Source: Streptosporangiaceae bacterium (GTDB lineage: Bacteria > Actinomycetota > Actinomycetes > Streptosporangiales > Streptosporangiaceae). Taken from it: a DNA stretch of 13,201 bases. Positions 6,389 through 13,054 of this stretch are shown piece after piece. Numbering within the stretch: the stretch's first letter is position 1; each line of letters opens with the position of its first letter. A program made the position numbers and the translations under genes. The notes under the pieces were generated by a model. It had not been told where the DNA came from, did not search any database, and saw nothing but the letters and a program-made list of their open reading frames with translations. The stretch lies in contig JASHTQ010000267.1 in NCBI GenBank assembly GCA_030040475.1, positions 1 to 13,201 on the forward strand, given 5' to 3'.

Positions 6389-8398
6389 CTAGCCGGCGAA
6401 GTCGTAAGCCAGCTGAGCCAGGTCCGGGTAACCAAGCCCGGTACCCACGTTGAACACCTGCCCGGACGTCCCGGTGTAGTACAGGTTGTCGTCACCGGTG
6501 CCGGACGTATCCAGCGGCGTGAACGGCGAGGAGCCCGACTGGGCAAAGGCGTAAATCGAGGGGTTCCACAGGCCCACGCGGTGACCGACGTACTCGTCGA
6601 TCAGCGCGGTCGCGCCGTTCAGCTGCGGCGCCACGAAGCTGGTGCCGCCCCAGCCGCCCTGCAGCGACGGGGTGGACAGCGGGTCGTACAGCAGGTAGCC
6701 GGTGAACGGGTCGGCGTCCGCCACCACGTCGGGGGTGGCCCTGCCGGTGCCGTTGCCCGTAGACACCGAAGGCGAGCCGTTGAAGCTCCACTCCGTCGGC
6801 AGGCTCGGGCCGTACTCGGTGCTGAAGTCGGTCGGCGTGAGGTACTGCACCGCGCTGTAATGGTGCAGCCCGACAACGGATGCCTGGTACGCGGGCGTCG
6901 GCTCCAGCGCGCTGAACCCGCCGCCCCCGCCGACCACCTCGTCCTCGGCGAACGCGGCCTCGGACGGGAAGCCCAGCTCCGCGTAGTCGGGCCACAGCCA
7001 GTCCCAGCCCCACGCGCGCTGGGCGGGGATCGTCGCGGTCACGTCCACGTCGCCCACGGTCGCGCTGATCGTGCCGCCGAGCGTGGTGCCGCCCGCGCTG
7101 GTGACCAGCGGGCTGTCGCCGGGGTTGTCGACCGACAGGTTCGTGGTCCCGAGGTCACTGGAGGCGTCGTAGGCGCCGGCGTCGCCGGATGCGATGAACG
7201 TGCTCTGGTCCTGCGCGGCCATCTCGAGGAACACCTCGTCGAACGCCGCCACGTAGGCCGGCGACTCCTCGCCGCTGGTGATCGACGCCTGCAGCACGGT
7301 CTCCGACTCGCCCCAGCTGGAGGAGACGGTGTCGGCCTGGTTCTGGCTCGCGGCGTCGAAGAACGCGTCCGCGAACCCGAAGTCGGTGTTCGGCGCCTGG
7401 TAGACGATGACGTCGGCGTCCGGTGCGAGCGCGCCGGACTGCTCGACGTCCAGGTCGCTCTCGCCCGAGCCCGCCGCGTCGTTCGGCGCGCCCGGGCCGC
7501 CGTCCACGTTGCGCACCATGACCCGGCCCGGCGCGGTGGCGATGTCCAGCACGTGGTGCCAGAAGTAGTTCGCCGTGGCCGGGTCGAAGCCGGCCAGCGT
7601 CACGATCGCCAGCGTCTCGCCCTGGCCGGTCATGCCGTCGTCCTGCAGCGGCGTCAGGTCGTAGTTGGTCGCGAAGTCCTCGGGCGTGAGGTTGCCCGTG
7701 TAAGTGTCGGTCGGCGTGACCGAGTCCGACACCGACACGCCGCTGGGGGTGTGCGCGAGGTCGTCGGTGAACGGCGAGTAGTTCGTCAGGCCCAGGATGG
7801 CCAGAACGTGCGATCCGATTCCGGCCGGCATCTGCGGGCTGTCAACCGTGCCGTGCACGACCTGGGCCGGGATGCCCGCATGCCCCCCGGCGCCGGGGAC
7901 CGCGGGCACCGAGTACTGCTTCTGCTGCACGGTCAGCGCGCTGTCGAACTCCGCCGCGGTCCCGTTCGCGGTCACGTCGAGCCGGTCGGCGTACTGCGCG
8001 GTGGTGATTCCGTACCCGGCCAGGTAGCCGCGCAGCGCCGCGATCACGCTGGAGGTCTGCCCGTAGGACGCGGCGAACTGCGCCACCGACAGGTCCGGCG
8101 AGTTGCCGCTCAGCACCGAGGCCTTCAGGGCGCCCAGGCCGCGCCCTTGGAGGATGAACGAGACCGTCTCCGGGGTGTCGCCCGGGGTGTCGCCGAGCGG
8201 TGTCGCGTGCGCCAGGGCCGCGGGCCCGATTCCCTGCGGGACCGTGACCTGCCCGCCGGGGGTGCTGCCCGGGGACGCCAGCGATGCCGCCGACGACGAC
8301 CCGGCCGCGGCCGAGATAAGCGCGCCTGCCGTACCGAGGGTCGCGGCGACCGTGACCGCGACGATCCTGCGTCGTCTCGCGTGCTTAGGGTGCTTCAA
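6389..8398 (-). CDS. Secreted sedolisin/kumamolisin-family (S53) serine-carboxyl peptidase
   Basis: This 669-residue preproenzyme has a signal peptide at 1-38 (basic KHARRRR, hydrophobic core, AAAGSSSA). A pro-activation domain (about 60-200) precedes the catalytic domain (about 235-669). The sedolisin triad is readable: E313 and D317 in GESDLDVEQSGALAPDA, D406 in the oxyanion segment IASGDAGAYD, and S587 in GGTSFVAP, where most relatives have SGTS. The C-terminal calcium site is suggested by D630 and by VGTGLGYPD ending at D659. S53 enzymes are acid endopeptidases, so extracellular protein degradation at low pH is the likely role. The start is TTG 8398-8396, supported by AGGAGA eight bases upstream; no ATG or GTG fits the signal peptide better. 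It is probably monocistronic, with a promoter candidate near 8530 and a terminator at 6339-6371. A short duplication gives DTPGDTP at residues 70-76. Confidence 0.94.
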   Translation of the reverse strand: MKHPKHARRRRIVAVTVAATLGTAGALISAAAGSSSAASLASPGSTPGGQVTVPQGIGPAALAHATPLGDTPGDTPETVSFILQGRGLGALKASVLSGNSPDLSVAQFAASYGQTSSVIAALRGYLAGYGITTAQYADRLDVTANGTAAEFDSALTVQQKQYSVPAVPGAGGHAGIPAQVVHGTVDSPQMPAGIGSHVLAILGLTNYSPFTDDLAHTPSGVSVSDSVTPTDTYTGNLTPEDFATNYDLTPLQDDGMTGQGETLAIVTLAGFDPATANYFWHHVLDIATAPGRVMVRNVDGGPGAPNDAAGSGESDLDVEQSGALAPDADVIVYQAPNTDFGFADAFFDAASQNQADTVSSSWGESETVLQASITSGEESPAYVAAFDEVFLEMAAQDQSTFIASGDAGAYDASSDLGTTNLSVDNPGDSPLVTSAGGTTLGGTISATVGDVDVTATIPAQRAWGWDWLWPDYAELGFPSEAAFAEDEVVGGGGGFSALEPTPAYQASVVGLHHYSAVQYLTPTDFSTEYGPSLPTEWSFNGSPSVSTGNGTGRATPDVVADADPFTGYLLYDPLSTPSLQGGWGGTSFVAPQLNGATALIDEYVGHRVGLWNPSIYAFAQSGSSPFTPLDTSGTGDDNLYYTGTSGQVFNVGTGLGYPDLAQLAYDFAG

Positions 8399-8516
8399 AA
8401 AGATCTCTCCTCTGGTCGCAAACTCGGTGAGCGCCGCGCGCGAGCAGGCATCAGGGAACCCAGACGAGCAGGCGTCCAGAGAAGTACGGCCGACCCGCCG
8501 CAGCGTGAAGACCTAG

Positions 8517-8545
8517 ATACTAGAAGTAACTAGTCAGGCACGTAA
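8517..8545 (-). promoter_or_regulatory. Promoter candidate for the S53 peptidase gene
   Basis: On the minus strand TTACGT (8545-8540) and TAGTAT (8522-8517) are spaced 17 bp apart, a fair match for -35 and -10 hexamers. This would leave a leader of about 110 bases before the TTG start. The -35 overlaps a tandem CGTAACGTAACG (8541-8552), and ACTAG is repeated around the -10 (8519-8523 and 8529-8533); these may be operator sites. The surrounding 8500-8600 is the most AT-rich intergenic stretch in the window. Confidence 0.45.
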
Positions 8546-8611
8546 CGTAACGACGAGAAGACCATGCCACGAAACGAGAACGATCAGATCAACAGAGAGT
8601 AACGACCGGCC

Positions 8612-9037
8612 TCAGGCCGGCGTGCTGACCGGCTGCGCCGAGGAACCCGCCGTGGCGTCGGTACCCGTCGGCGTCCAGCAGCGCACGATGTCGCGCATCG
8701 AGAGCAGGCCGGCAACGTCGTGCCCCTCGATCACCACCAGGTGCCTGAACCCGCCCCGTATCATCGCCGCGGCCGCCTCCTCCAGCGTCCAGTCCGGCGC
8801 GGCGTACACCAGGTTCTCGGTGCGGTGCTGCGCGACAAGTTCGGCGTCCGGGTCCTCGCCCGCGGCGACCGAGTCGAGGATGTCGCGCTCGGTGAGGATG
8901 CCGACGCTCGCCTGCTCCGGGTCGACCACGACGGCTGCCCCGATCCGGCGCGACGACATCATCCGCGCCGCCTGCCGCAGCGTGTGCGCCGGGCCGACGG
9001 TGAGGACAAGGTGGGACATGCCGTCTCGTACCTTCAC
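8612..9037 (-). CDS. Two-CBS-domain protein
   Basis: This 141-residue protein consists of a tandem CBS pair (Bateman module). CBS1 is about 4-60, with AHTLRQAARMMSSRRIGAAV (17-36) and GILTERDILDSV. CBS2 is about 75-125, with DWTLEEAAAAMIRGGFRHLV (82-101) and GLLSMRDIVRCW. The T/S-x-RD elements in both are typical of adenosine-nucleotide-binding CBS domains, but the ligand is unknown. The C-terminal tail is Thr/Ser/Ala-rich. The start is GTG 9037-9035, giving the usual VKVRDGMS opening, with GAGGTGG about six bases upstream. A longer reading to 9112 is rejected because the extra residues do not resemble the family. It lies 71 bases downstream of hisN; the gap and the hisN end contain an inverted repeat at 9078-9112. 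A regulatory role is inferred from the fold only. Confidence 0.88.
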   Translation of the reverse strand: MKVRDGMSHLVLTVGPAHTLRQAARMMSSRRIGAAVVVDPEQASVGILTERDILDSVAAGEDPDAELVAQHRTENLVYAAPDWTLEEAAAAMIRGGFRHLVVIEGHDVAGLLSMRDIVRCWTPTGTDATAGSSAQPVSTPA

Positions 9038-9077
9038 GACCAACCACCTCGCTAGCGATAACGGAGCTTGTGAATTT

Positions 9078-9112
9078 GTGACGTCCCACCAGCATGGGTG
9101 AAAAGACGTCAC
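9078..9112. promoter_or_regulatory. Nested inverted repeat between hisN and the CBS gene
   Basis: GTGACGTC (9078-9085) and GACGTCAC (9105-9112) are perfect inverted copies. A second stem, CACC/GGTG (9087-9090 with 9097-9100), lies inside, with a 6-base loop. Each outer arm itself contains the palindrome GACGTC. The structure includes the hisN stop codon and sits about 40 bases upstream of the CBS start. It may be a hisN terminator or an operator for the CBS gene. Confidence 0.55.
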
Positions 9113-9906
9113 GGAGCAAGCCCTCCGTTACCCAGATGTGCCAGCACCTCGTCGTGCAGGTGGCCGTTGGTGCACACCACGCTGCCGGCGTCCGGGGTCG
9201 GCGCGCCCTCGAGCGAGGTGAACCGCCCGCCGGCCTCGGTGACGATGATCTGCAGCGCGGCCAGGTCCCACAGGGTCACCTCGGGTTCCGCGGAGATGTC
9301 GCACGCGCCCTCCGCGACGAGCATGTGCGACCAGAAATCGCCGAACGCCCTGGTCCGCCACACCGACCGGGTAAGCCCGAGGAATTCCTGGAGCAGCCCG
9401 CGTTCGGCCCAGCCGCCGATGCCCGAGTAGGACATCGACGCGTCGCCGAGCTTGGTGACGCCGGAGACCCGGCACGGCGAGGCCTTGGTCAGGCTTCGCC
9501 CGGTCCACGCGCCGCCGCCGAGAGCGCCCCACCAGCGCCGCGCGAGGGCCGGCGCCGACACCACCCCGACGACCACATCGGGGCCGTCCATCAGCGCGAC
9601 CAGCGTCGCCCAGACCGGGACGCCGCGCACGTAGTTCTTCGTCCCGTCGATCGGGTCGATGACCCAGCACCGCGGGCCGACTCCTATCCGGCCGAACTCC
9701 TCGCCGAGCACCGCGTCCCGCGGACGGGACCTGCGCAGCATGTTGCGCAGCGATTCCTCGGCCGCGCGATCCGCGTCGGAAACGGGCGTCAGGTCTGGCT
9801 TGGTCTCCACCCGCAGGTCGAGCGCCCGGAACCGCCGGGTGGTGATGTCGTCGGCGGCGTCCGCCAGGACGTGCGCGAAGCGCAGGTCATCGTCGTAGCG
9901 TGCCAC
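9109..9906 (-). CDS. hisN: Histidinol-phosphatase, inositol-monophosphatase family (HisN type)
   Basis: This 265-residue protein carries the Mg-dependent inositol-monophosphatase signature: GEE (68-70), DPIDGTKN (84-91) and WDLAA (213-217), the three clusters that bind metal and phosphate. The N-terminus [19 protein letters not shown] (2-20) matches the actinobacterial HisN subgroup as I recall it. That subgroup dephosphorylates L-histidinol phosphate in histidine synthesis. Other IMPase-family substrates (inositol phosphates, 3'-phosphoadenylates) cannot be excluded by motif alone. The location near rsgA and aroA is usual for hisN in Streptomyces-like genomes. The start is GTG 9906-9904. No Shine-Dalgarno is seen at normal spacing, but a TACCGT -10 lies exactly seven bases upstream, so the message may be leaderless. 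Confidence 0.9.
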   Translation of the reverse strand: MARYDDDLRFAHVLADAADDITTRRFRALDLRVETKPDLTPVSDADRAAEESLRNMLRRSRPRDAVLGEEFGRIGVGPRCWVIDPIDGTKNYVRGVPVWATLVALMDGPDVVVGVVSAPALARRWWGALGGGAWTGRSLTKASPCRVSGVTKLGDASMSYSGIGGWAERGLLQEFLGLTRSVWRTRAFGDFWSHMLVAEGACDISAEPEVTLWDLAALQIIVTEAGGRFTSLEGAPTPDAGSVVCTNGHLHDEVLAHLGNGGLAP

Positions 9907-9913
9907 GCGCGAA

Positions 9914-9919
9914 ACGGTA
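9914..9919 (-). promoter_or_regulatory. Candidate -10 element for a leaderless hisN transcript
   Basis: The minus strand reads TACCGT here (TAnnnT consensus), followed by seven bases and the GTG start. No clear -35 is present. The absence of a Shine-Dalgarno makes a leaderless start plausible. Confidence 0.35.
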
Positions 9920-9982
9920 CCGCCTGGGACAACTCGATGGCCAGCCAGCCGCGCTGCTGTGCATAAACCGCGACACGAGGGT

Positions 9983-9988
9983 CATACT
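9983..9988 (+). promoter_or_regulatory. Candidate -10 element for a leaderless DUF2087 transcript
   Basis: CATACT lies seven bases before ATG 9996. The intervening GGAGGTG would be too close to the ATG (two bases) to act as a normal ribosome binding site. Confidence 0.35.
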
Positions 9989-9995
9989 GGAGGTG

Positions 9996-10286
9996 ATGCC
10001 TGCTCACGATGTTCTCGCCGACCCACCGCGCGAGCTGCGGCCCTTCATCCGCGACGGCCGGGTCACCGCGGTGCCCGCCAAGCGGACCCGCCGCCTGATG
10101 CTGCTCGACCAGGTCGCGCAGGCCTTCGAGCCCGGCCGCAGGTACCCGGAGCCTGAAGTCGACGCGGTCCTCAAGGCGATCTTCGACGACCACTGCGCGC
10201 TGCGCAGGTACCTGGTGGACGAGTCGTTCATGTCCAGGACCGCGGCCGGCATCTACTGGCGCGCCGGGGGCACCGTCAATGCATAA
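9996..10286 (+). CDS. Stand-alone DUF2087 domain protein
   Basis: This is a 96-residue protein. Residues 15-91 match the DUF2087 pattern as I remember it: VTAVPAKRTRRLMLLDQVAQ (23-42), FEPGRRYPEPEVDAVL (44-59), CALRRYLVDESFMSR (67-81) and GIYWRAGGTV (85-94). The domain is often fused to a DNA-binding N-terminus, but here it stands alone after a short leader. It is thought to bind nucleic acid or act in regulation, but no activity is established. The start ATG 9996 is the first sensible one. A GTG at 9900 would add residues unlike the family and overlap hisN. The gene is divergent from hisN, with an 89-bp shared upstream region. The stop overlaps the start of a possible small gene by 8 bp. Confidence 0.82.
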   Translation: MPAHDVLADPPRELRPFIRDGRVTAVPAKRTRRLMLLDQVAQAFEPGRRYPEPEVDAVLKAIFDDHCALRRYLVDESFMSRTAAGIYWRAGGTVNA

Positions 10287-10476
10287 AAGCCAAAAACCAA
10301 TTATCCCGAACGGGCCGTGGTATCTCGCCACCCTCAAGCTCGTCCTGCCGAGTGCTGACGGCGAAGACCGCCCCTGCTTCCCCGACCCCCCGCCGGGTCG
10401 CGGCAAGCGGCGGTGCTTCCCCGCGGCCCCGGGCCGGGACGAGCGCGGCTGCTGGCCGGCCAAGCCGCCCCGCTGA
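10279..10476 (+). CDS. Possible small Cys-repeat peptide (65 aa), unknown
   Basis: This ORF overlaps the DUF2087 stop by 8 bp (ATGCATAA), an arrangement that allows translational coupling. About 83% of its codons end in G or C, against roughly 60-65% G/C at the first and second positions, which favours real coding in this frame. The N-terminus is AT-rich and unlike the rest (HKSQKPIIPNGPWYLATLKL, 2-21). The remainder contains three R-x-C-[FW]-P motifs: RPCFP at 31-35, RRCFP at 44-48 and RGCWP at 56-60. It is basic and Pro-rich, with no signal peptide. I do not know the family. A metal-binding, nucleic-acid-binding or modified peptide are all possible. No independent ribosome binding site is clear. 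It could also be non-coding sequence between convergent genes. Confidence 0.4.
   Translation: MHKSQKPIIPNGPWYLATLKLVLPSADGEDRPCFPDPPPGRGKRRCFPAAPGRDERGCWPAKPPR
10306..10326 (+). repeat. 21-bp repeat, copy 2 (inside the small peptide ORF)
   Basis: These bases are identical to 2163-2183 in the same orientation. In the small ORF they encode PNGPWYL. Copy 1 read in the corresponding plus-strand frame gives the same residues. The left flank of both copies is AT-rich. Confidence 0.8.
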
Positions 10477-10498
10477 CAACATCCGTCCCAGCCGACCC

Positions 10499-10514
10499 GA
10501 CAGCCCGAGCTGTC
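10499..10514. terminator. Small hairpin between convergent genes
   Basis: GACAGC (10499-10504) and GCTGTC (10509-10514) form a 6-bp stem with a CCGA loop. It lies just after the small plus-strand ORF and 12 bases beyond the rsgA stop. This is a suitable place for a bidirectional terminator, but the stem is short and lacks a T-run. Confidence 0.4.
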
Positions 10515-10525
10515 ACAGGCGTAAC

Positions 10526-11545
10526 TCAGTCCGGGCTGGTGCCCTCGCGGCTGGCGAGCAGTCGGCGCAGCGAGTCCAGCCGGGCCTGCGCGTGGTGCTC
10601 GCGGGCCCATTCCTCAAGCGCGCAACCCGCCTCGAGGTGATCGCACCCCGGCGGGCACAGCGCGGTGCCCTCGGCCAGGTCGCCGAACGCCTCCGCCACC
10701 CGCTCCGGGCTCACGTGCCCGAGCCCGAACCCGCGCAGCCCGGGCGTGTCGATCAGCCACCCGTCGCCCGGCTTGCCGCGCACCGGAGGCAGCGACAGCG
10801 CCACCGCCGACGACGACGTGTGCCTGCCGCGCCCGGTCACCGGGTTGACCCGGCCGACGCTCCGGGCCGCGTCCGGGACCAGCGTGTTCACCAGCGTCGA
10901 CTTGCCCACGCCGGACTGCCCGACGAGAACGCTGATCCGCCCCGCGAGCACCGAACGCAGCCGAGACACCGTCCGGGCCGGCAGCGGCTTTCGAGTGGTG
11001 AGCATCGGCAGCCCGAGCGGCGCGTACAGCGCACGGACCTTGCGCGGCGAGGCCAGGTCGGCCTTGGTCAGCAAGAGCAGCGGGTCCAGCCCGGCGTCGT
11101 ACGCGGCGACCAGGCAGCGGTCCACGAACCGGAGCCTGGGCGGCGGCTGGGCCAGCGCGCAGACGATCACCATCTGGTCGGCGTTGGCCACGATGATCCG
11201 CTCGGCCGGGTCGGTGTCGTCGGCGGACCGGCGCAGCGCGCTTGTCCGCGGTTCCACCCGGACGATCCTGGCCAGGCTGCCCGCGGCGCCGGAGGTGTCG
11301 CCGGCCAGCGCGACCCGGTCGCCGACCACCACCGCGCCGCGGCCGAGCTCGCGGGCCGTCATCGCCACGATCATCCTGCCGTCCGCCATGCACCCGTACC
11401 GGCCGCGATCCACGCTGGTGACGAACGCCTGCACGGCGCTTGAGTGCGCGGGCCGCCGCCTGGTGCGCGGCCGTGAGCCGCGGCCGGGACGGACCCTGAC
11501 GTCGTCCTCGTCGAGTCTGGCGTAGCCGGGCCGGGCCGGGCTCAG
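10526..11545 (-). CDS. rsgA: Ribosome small-subunit-dependent GTPase A
   Basis: RsgA is a circularly permuted GTPase that checks and matures the 30S subunit. Counting from a CTG at 11545, the 339-residue product has a basic N-terminal extension (DEDDVRVRPGRGSRPRTRRR, 12-31) and an OB fold (about 38-100). The GTPase motifs occur in permuted order: G4 TKAD (160-163), G1 GQSGVGKST (209-217) and G3 DTPG (266-269). A C-terminal zinc knuckle uses C297, C301, H303 and C308. The conserved extension lies upstream of the first ordinary in-frame start, GTG 11434 (residue 38). No ATG, GTG or TTG occurs in frame between it and well inside aroA. The CTG at 11545 overlaps the aroA TGA as CTGA, with GGGG about seven bases upstream, so a CTG start coupled to aroA is the best reading. 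Starts at GTG 11434 or ATG 11389 are alternatives. Confidence 0.9.
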   Translation of the reverse strand: MSPARPGYARLDEDDVRVRPGRGSRPRTRRRPAHSSAVQAFVTSVDRGRYGCMADGRMIVAMTARELGRGAVVVGDRVALAGDTSGAAGSLARIVRVEPRTSALRRSADDTDPAERIIVANADQMVIVCALAQPPPRLRFVDRCLVAAYDAGLDPLLLLTKADLASPRKVRALYAPLGLPMLTTRKPLPARTVSRLRSVLAGRISVLVGQSGVGKSTLVNTLVPDAARSVGRVNPVTGRGRHTSSSAVALSLPPVRGKPGDGWLIDTPGLRGFGLGHVSPERVAEAFGDLAEGTALCPPGCDHLEAGCALEEWAREHHAQARLDSLRRLLASREGTSPD

Positions 11546-12924
11546 GGTACCGACCCCAGCATCCGCGCCCAGGCGTCGGTGAATCCGGGGAAGGTCTTGC
11601 CCACCGTGGCCGCTCCGGCGACCCGCAGGCCCGGCACGGCCAGGCCGAGCACGGCCGCGGCCATCACCATCCGGTGATCGTCGTAGCTGCCGAACGGCTC
11701 GCCGTCCGGCTCGGCCCGCAGCGGCCGCGGCCTGATCGCCAGCCCGTCGGGCCGCTCGGTGATGTCGCCGCCCAGCGCGTTGATCTCCTTGGCGAGCGCG
11801 GCCAGCCGGTCGGTCTCGTGCCCGCGGGTGTGCGCGAGCCCGGTGAACTCCGACGGCGACTCCGCGACCGCCGCCACCGCGGTCAGCACCGGCGCAAGCT
11901 CGTTGACGTCGCGCAGGTCCGCGGCGATGCCGTGGATGCGCCCGGTGCCGGTGATCGTCATGCCGCCGGCGCCGAACTCGCACCGTGCGCCCATCCTGGT
12001 CAGCACGTCCAGGATCGGCCCGGCCGCCTGCAGGCTGTCGGCCGGCCAGTCGGGGATCGTGATCGCGCCCGCCGTGACCAGCGCCGCGGCCAGGAACGGG
12101 CCGGCGTTGGACAGGTCGGGCTCCACCGTGACGGCCCCGAGGTCGAGCCGCCCCGGCGCCACCCGCCACCTGTCCGGCCGCCCACCGCCGGCCCCAGTGC
12201 TGGCCCCAGTGCTGGCCCCACCGCCTACCCCAGTGCCGCCCTCCGCGGTCACGTCCGCCCCGGCGGCCCGGAGCATCCGCACGGTCATGGCGATGTGCGG
12301 CGCCGAGGGCACCGCCGGGCCCTCGTGCCGGATCTCGGCCCCGGCCTCGAACCGCGGCGCCGCCAGCAGCAGCCCGGAGACCAGCTGGGAGGACCCGGAG
12401 GCGTCCAGCGTCACGCGGCCGCCGCGCACCGCCCCGCGGCCGCGCACGGTAAACGGGATCGCGCCGCGCCCGCCGTCGTCGACGTCGACGCCGAGCCCGC
12501 GCAGCGCGCCGAGGATCGGCCCGAGCGGCCGCTGGCTGGCCCGCTCGTCCCCGCTGAACCGGACCTCGGCCGACGTCAGCGCCGCCACCGCGGGCACGAA
12601 CCGCATCACGGTCCCCGCGTTCCCCACGTCCACCCCGACCGCCGACCCCGGCGCGGGCTGCCCGGGCGTGACCTGCCAGCTCTCCGGCCCCGGCCCGCCA
12701 TCCTCCGCGATCCCGGCGCCGAGCGCGCGCAGCGCGGCGGCGGCCAGCGTGGTGTCCCTGGCCCGCAGCGGGTTGGCGATGACGGAGGGATTCTCGCTCA
12801 GCGCGGCGAGCACCAGGGCGCGGTTGGTGACGGACTTCGACCCGGGCAGCCGGATCCGGGCGCTGACCGGCCCGGAGGCGGCAGGCGCAGGCCAGGGACG
12901 GTCGGTTTGGTCGCCGGAGTGCAT
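11542..12924 (-). CDS. aroA: 3-phosphoshikimate 1-carboxyvinyltransferase (EPSP synthase)
   Basis: This 460-residue enzyme joins PEP to shikimate 3-phosphate in the shikimate pathway. Readable signatures are LPGSKSVTNR (26-35), GNAGTVMRF (101-109), DERASQRPLGP (126-136), GSSQLVSGLLL (177-187), EPDLSNAGPF (268-277), RGHETDRL (367-374) and YDDHRM (414-419), with K443 near the end. The length is slightly above the usual 420-440. The extra residues include a Gly/Ser/Thr loop (229-249) partly encoded by a 12-bp tandem repeat. The start ATG 12924 lacks a Shine-Dalgarno. A TACGCT lies seven bases upstream, suggesting a leaderless message. An upstream extension in the same frame (to 13113) would run through the divergent promoter and is rejected. 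rsgA follows immediately, overlapping the stop. Confidence 0.95.
   Translation of the reverse strand: MHSGDQTDRPWPAPAASGPVSARIRLPGSKSVTNRALVLAALSENPSVIANPLRARDTTLAAAALRALGAGIAEDGGPGPESWQVTPGQPAPGSAVGVDVGNAGTVMRFVPAVAALTSAEVRFSGDERASQRPLGPILGALRGLGVDVDDGGRGAIPFTVRGRGAVRGGRVTLDASGSSQLVSGLLLAAPRFEAGAEIRHEGPAVPSAPHIAMTVRMLRAAGADVTAEGGTGVGGGASTGASTGAGGGRPDRWRVAPGRLDLGAVTVEPDLSNAGPFLAAALVTAGAITIPDWPADSLQAAGPILDVLTRMGARCEFGAGGMTITGTGRIHGIAADLRDVNELAPVLTAVAAVAESPSEFTGLAHTRGHETDRLAALAKEINALGGDITERPDGLAIRPRPLRAEPDGEPFGSYDDHRMVMAAAVLGLAVPGLRVAGAATVGKTFPGFTDAWARMLGSVP
12191..12220. repeat. 12-bp tandem repeat inside aroA
   Basis: The unit GCCCCAGTGCTG occurs at 12191-12202 and 12203-12214, with a half copy to 12220. 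It encodes repeated Ala-Ser-Thr-Gly in a loop of EPSP synthase (about residues 236-245) and keeps the frame. Slippage expansion of a tolerant surface loop is the simple explanation. Confidence 0.85.
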
Positions 12925-12931
12925 ACGGTTG

Positions 12932-12937
12932 AGCGTA
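12932..12937 (-). promoter_or_regulatory. Candidate -10 element for a leaderless aroA transcript
   Basis: The minus strand reads TACGCT (TAnnnT), then seven bases, then ATG 12924. No -35 and no ribosome binding site are visible. Confidence 0.4.
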
Positions 12938-12964
12938 TCGTCGCGGGACCGCGGCGCGCCCGCG

Positions 12965-13045
12965 CGGGTTTGGCGGAACCCGATTATGGTTATGAAATGC
13001 CAATCCAGGCTTAACGGGACATGTCCGGTTTGTGGCCAAGTTAAG
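12965..13045. promoter_or_regulatory. Divergent aroA/SRAP upstream region with three palindromic sites
   Basis: Three symmetric elements lie here. CGGGTT/AACCCG (12965-12970 with 12977-12982) flank a 6-base centre. The perfect 10-bp palindrome GGACATGTCC lies at 13017-13026. CTTAAC/GTTAAG (13010-13015 with 13040-13045) enclose that palindrome. The AT-rich stretch 12983-12998 could hold the -10 of the plus-strand gene, for example TATGAA at 12991-12996. None matches the GAAC-N4-GTTC actinobacterial LexA box. Operator function is inferred from symmetry and position only. Confidence 0.4.
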
Positions 13046-13054
13046 GAAGCGCTC

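Noticed and set aside
6581..8533. 650-aa plus-strand frame opposite the S53 peptidase
   Set aside because: It is a shadow: the peptidase frame has signal peptide, full catalytic residues, ribosome binding site and terminator, whereas this translation is Arg/Val/Gly-rich with no motif.
9038..9112. Longer N-terminus for the CBS protein starting at ATG 9112
   Set aside because: The added residues do not resemble the family, run through the inverted repeat and overlap the hisN stop. GTG 9037 has a better ribosome binding site.
1..10476. Link between the ThiF/TOMM-type protein and the Cys-containing small ORF as a modified-peptide cluster
   Set aside because: They are about 10 kb apart on opposite strands, with housekeeping genes between and no cyclodehydratase YcaO or dehydrogenase seen. 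Nothing in the sequence supports a joint function.
13010..13045. SOS (LexA) box upstream of the SRAP gene
   Set aside because: The palindromes do not fit GAAC-N4-GTTC, and no other match was seen in the gap.
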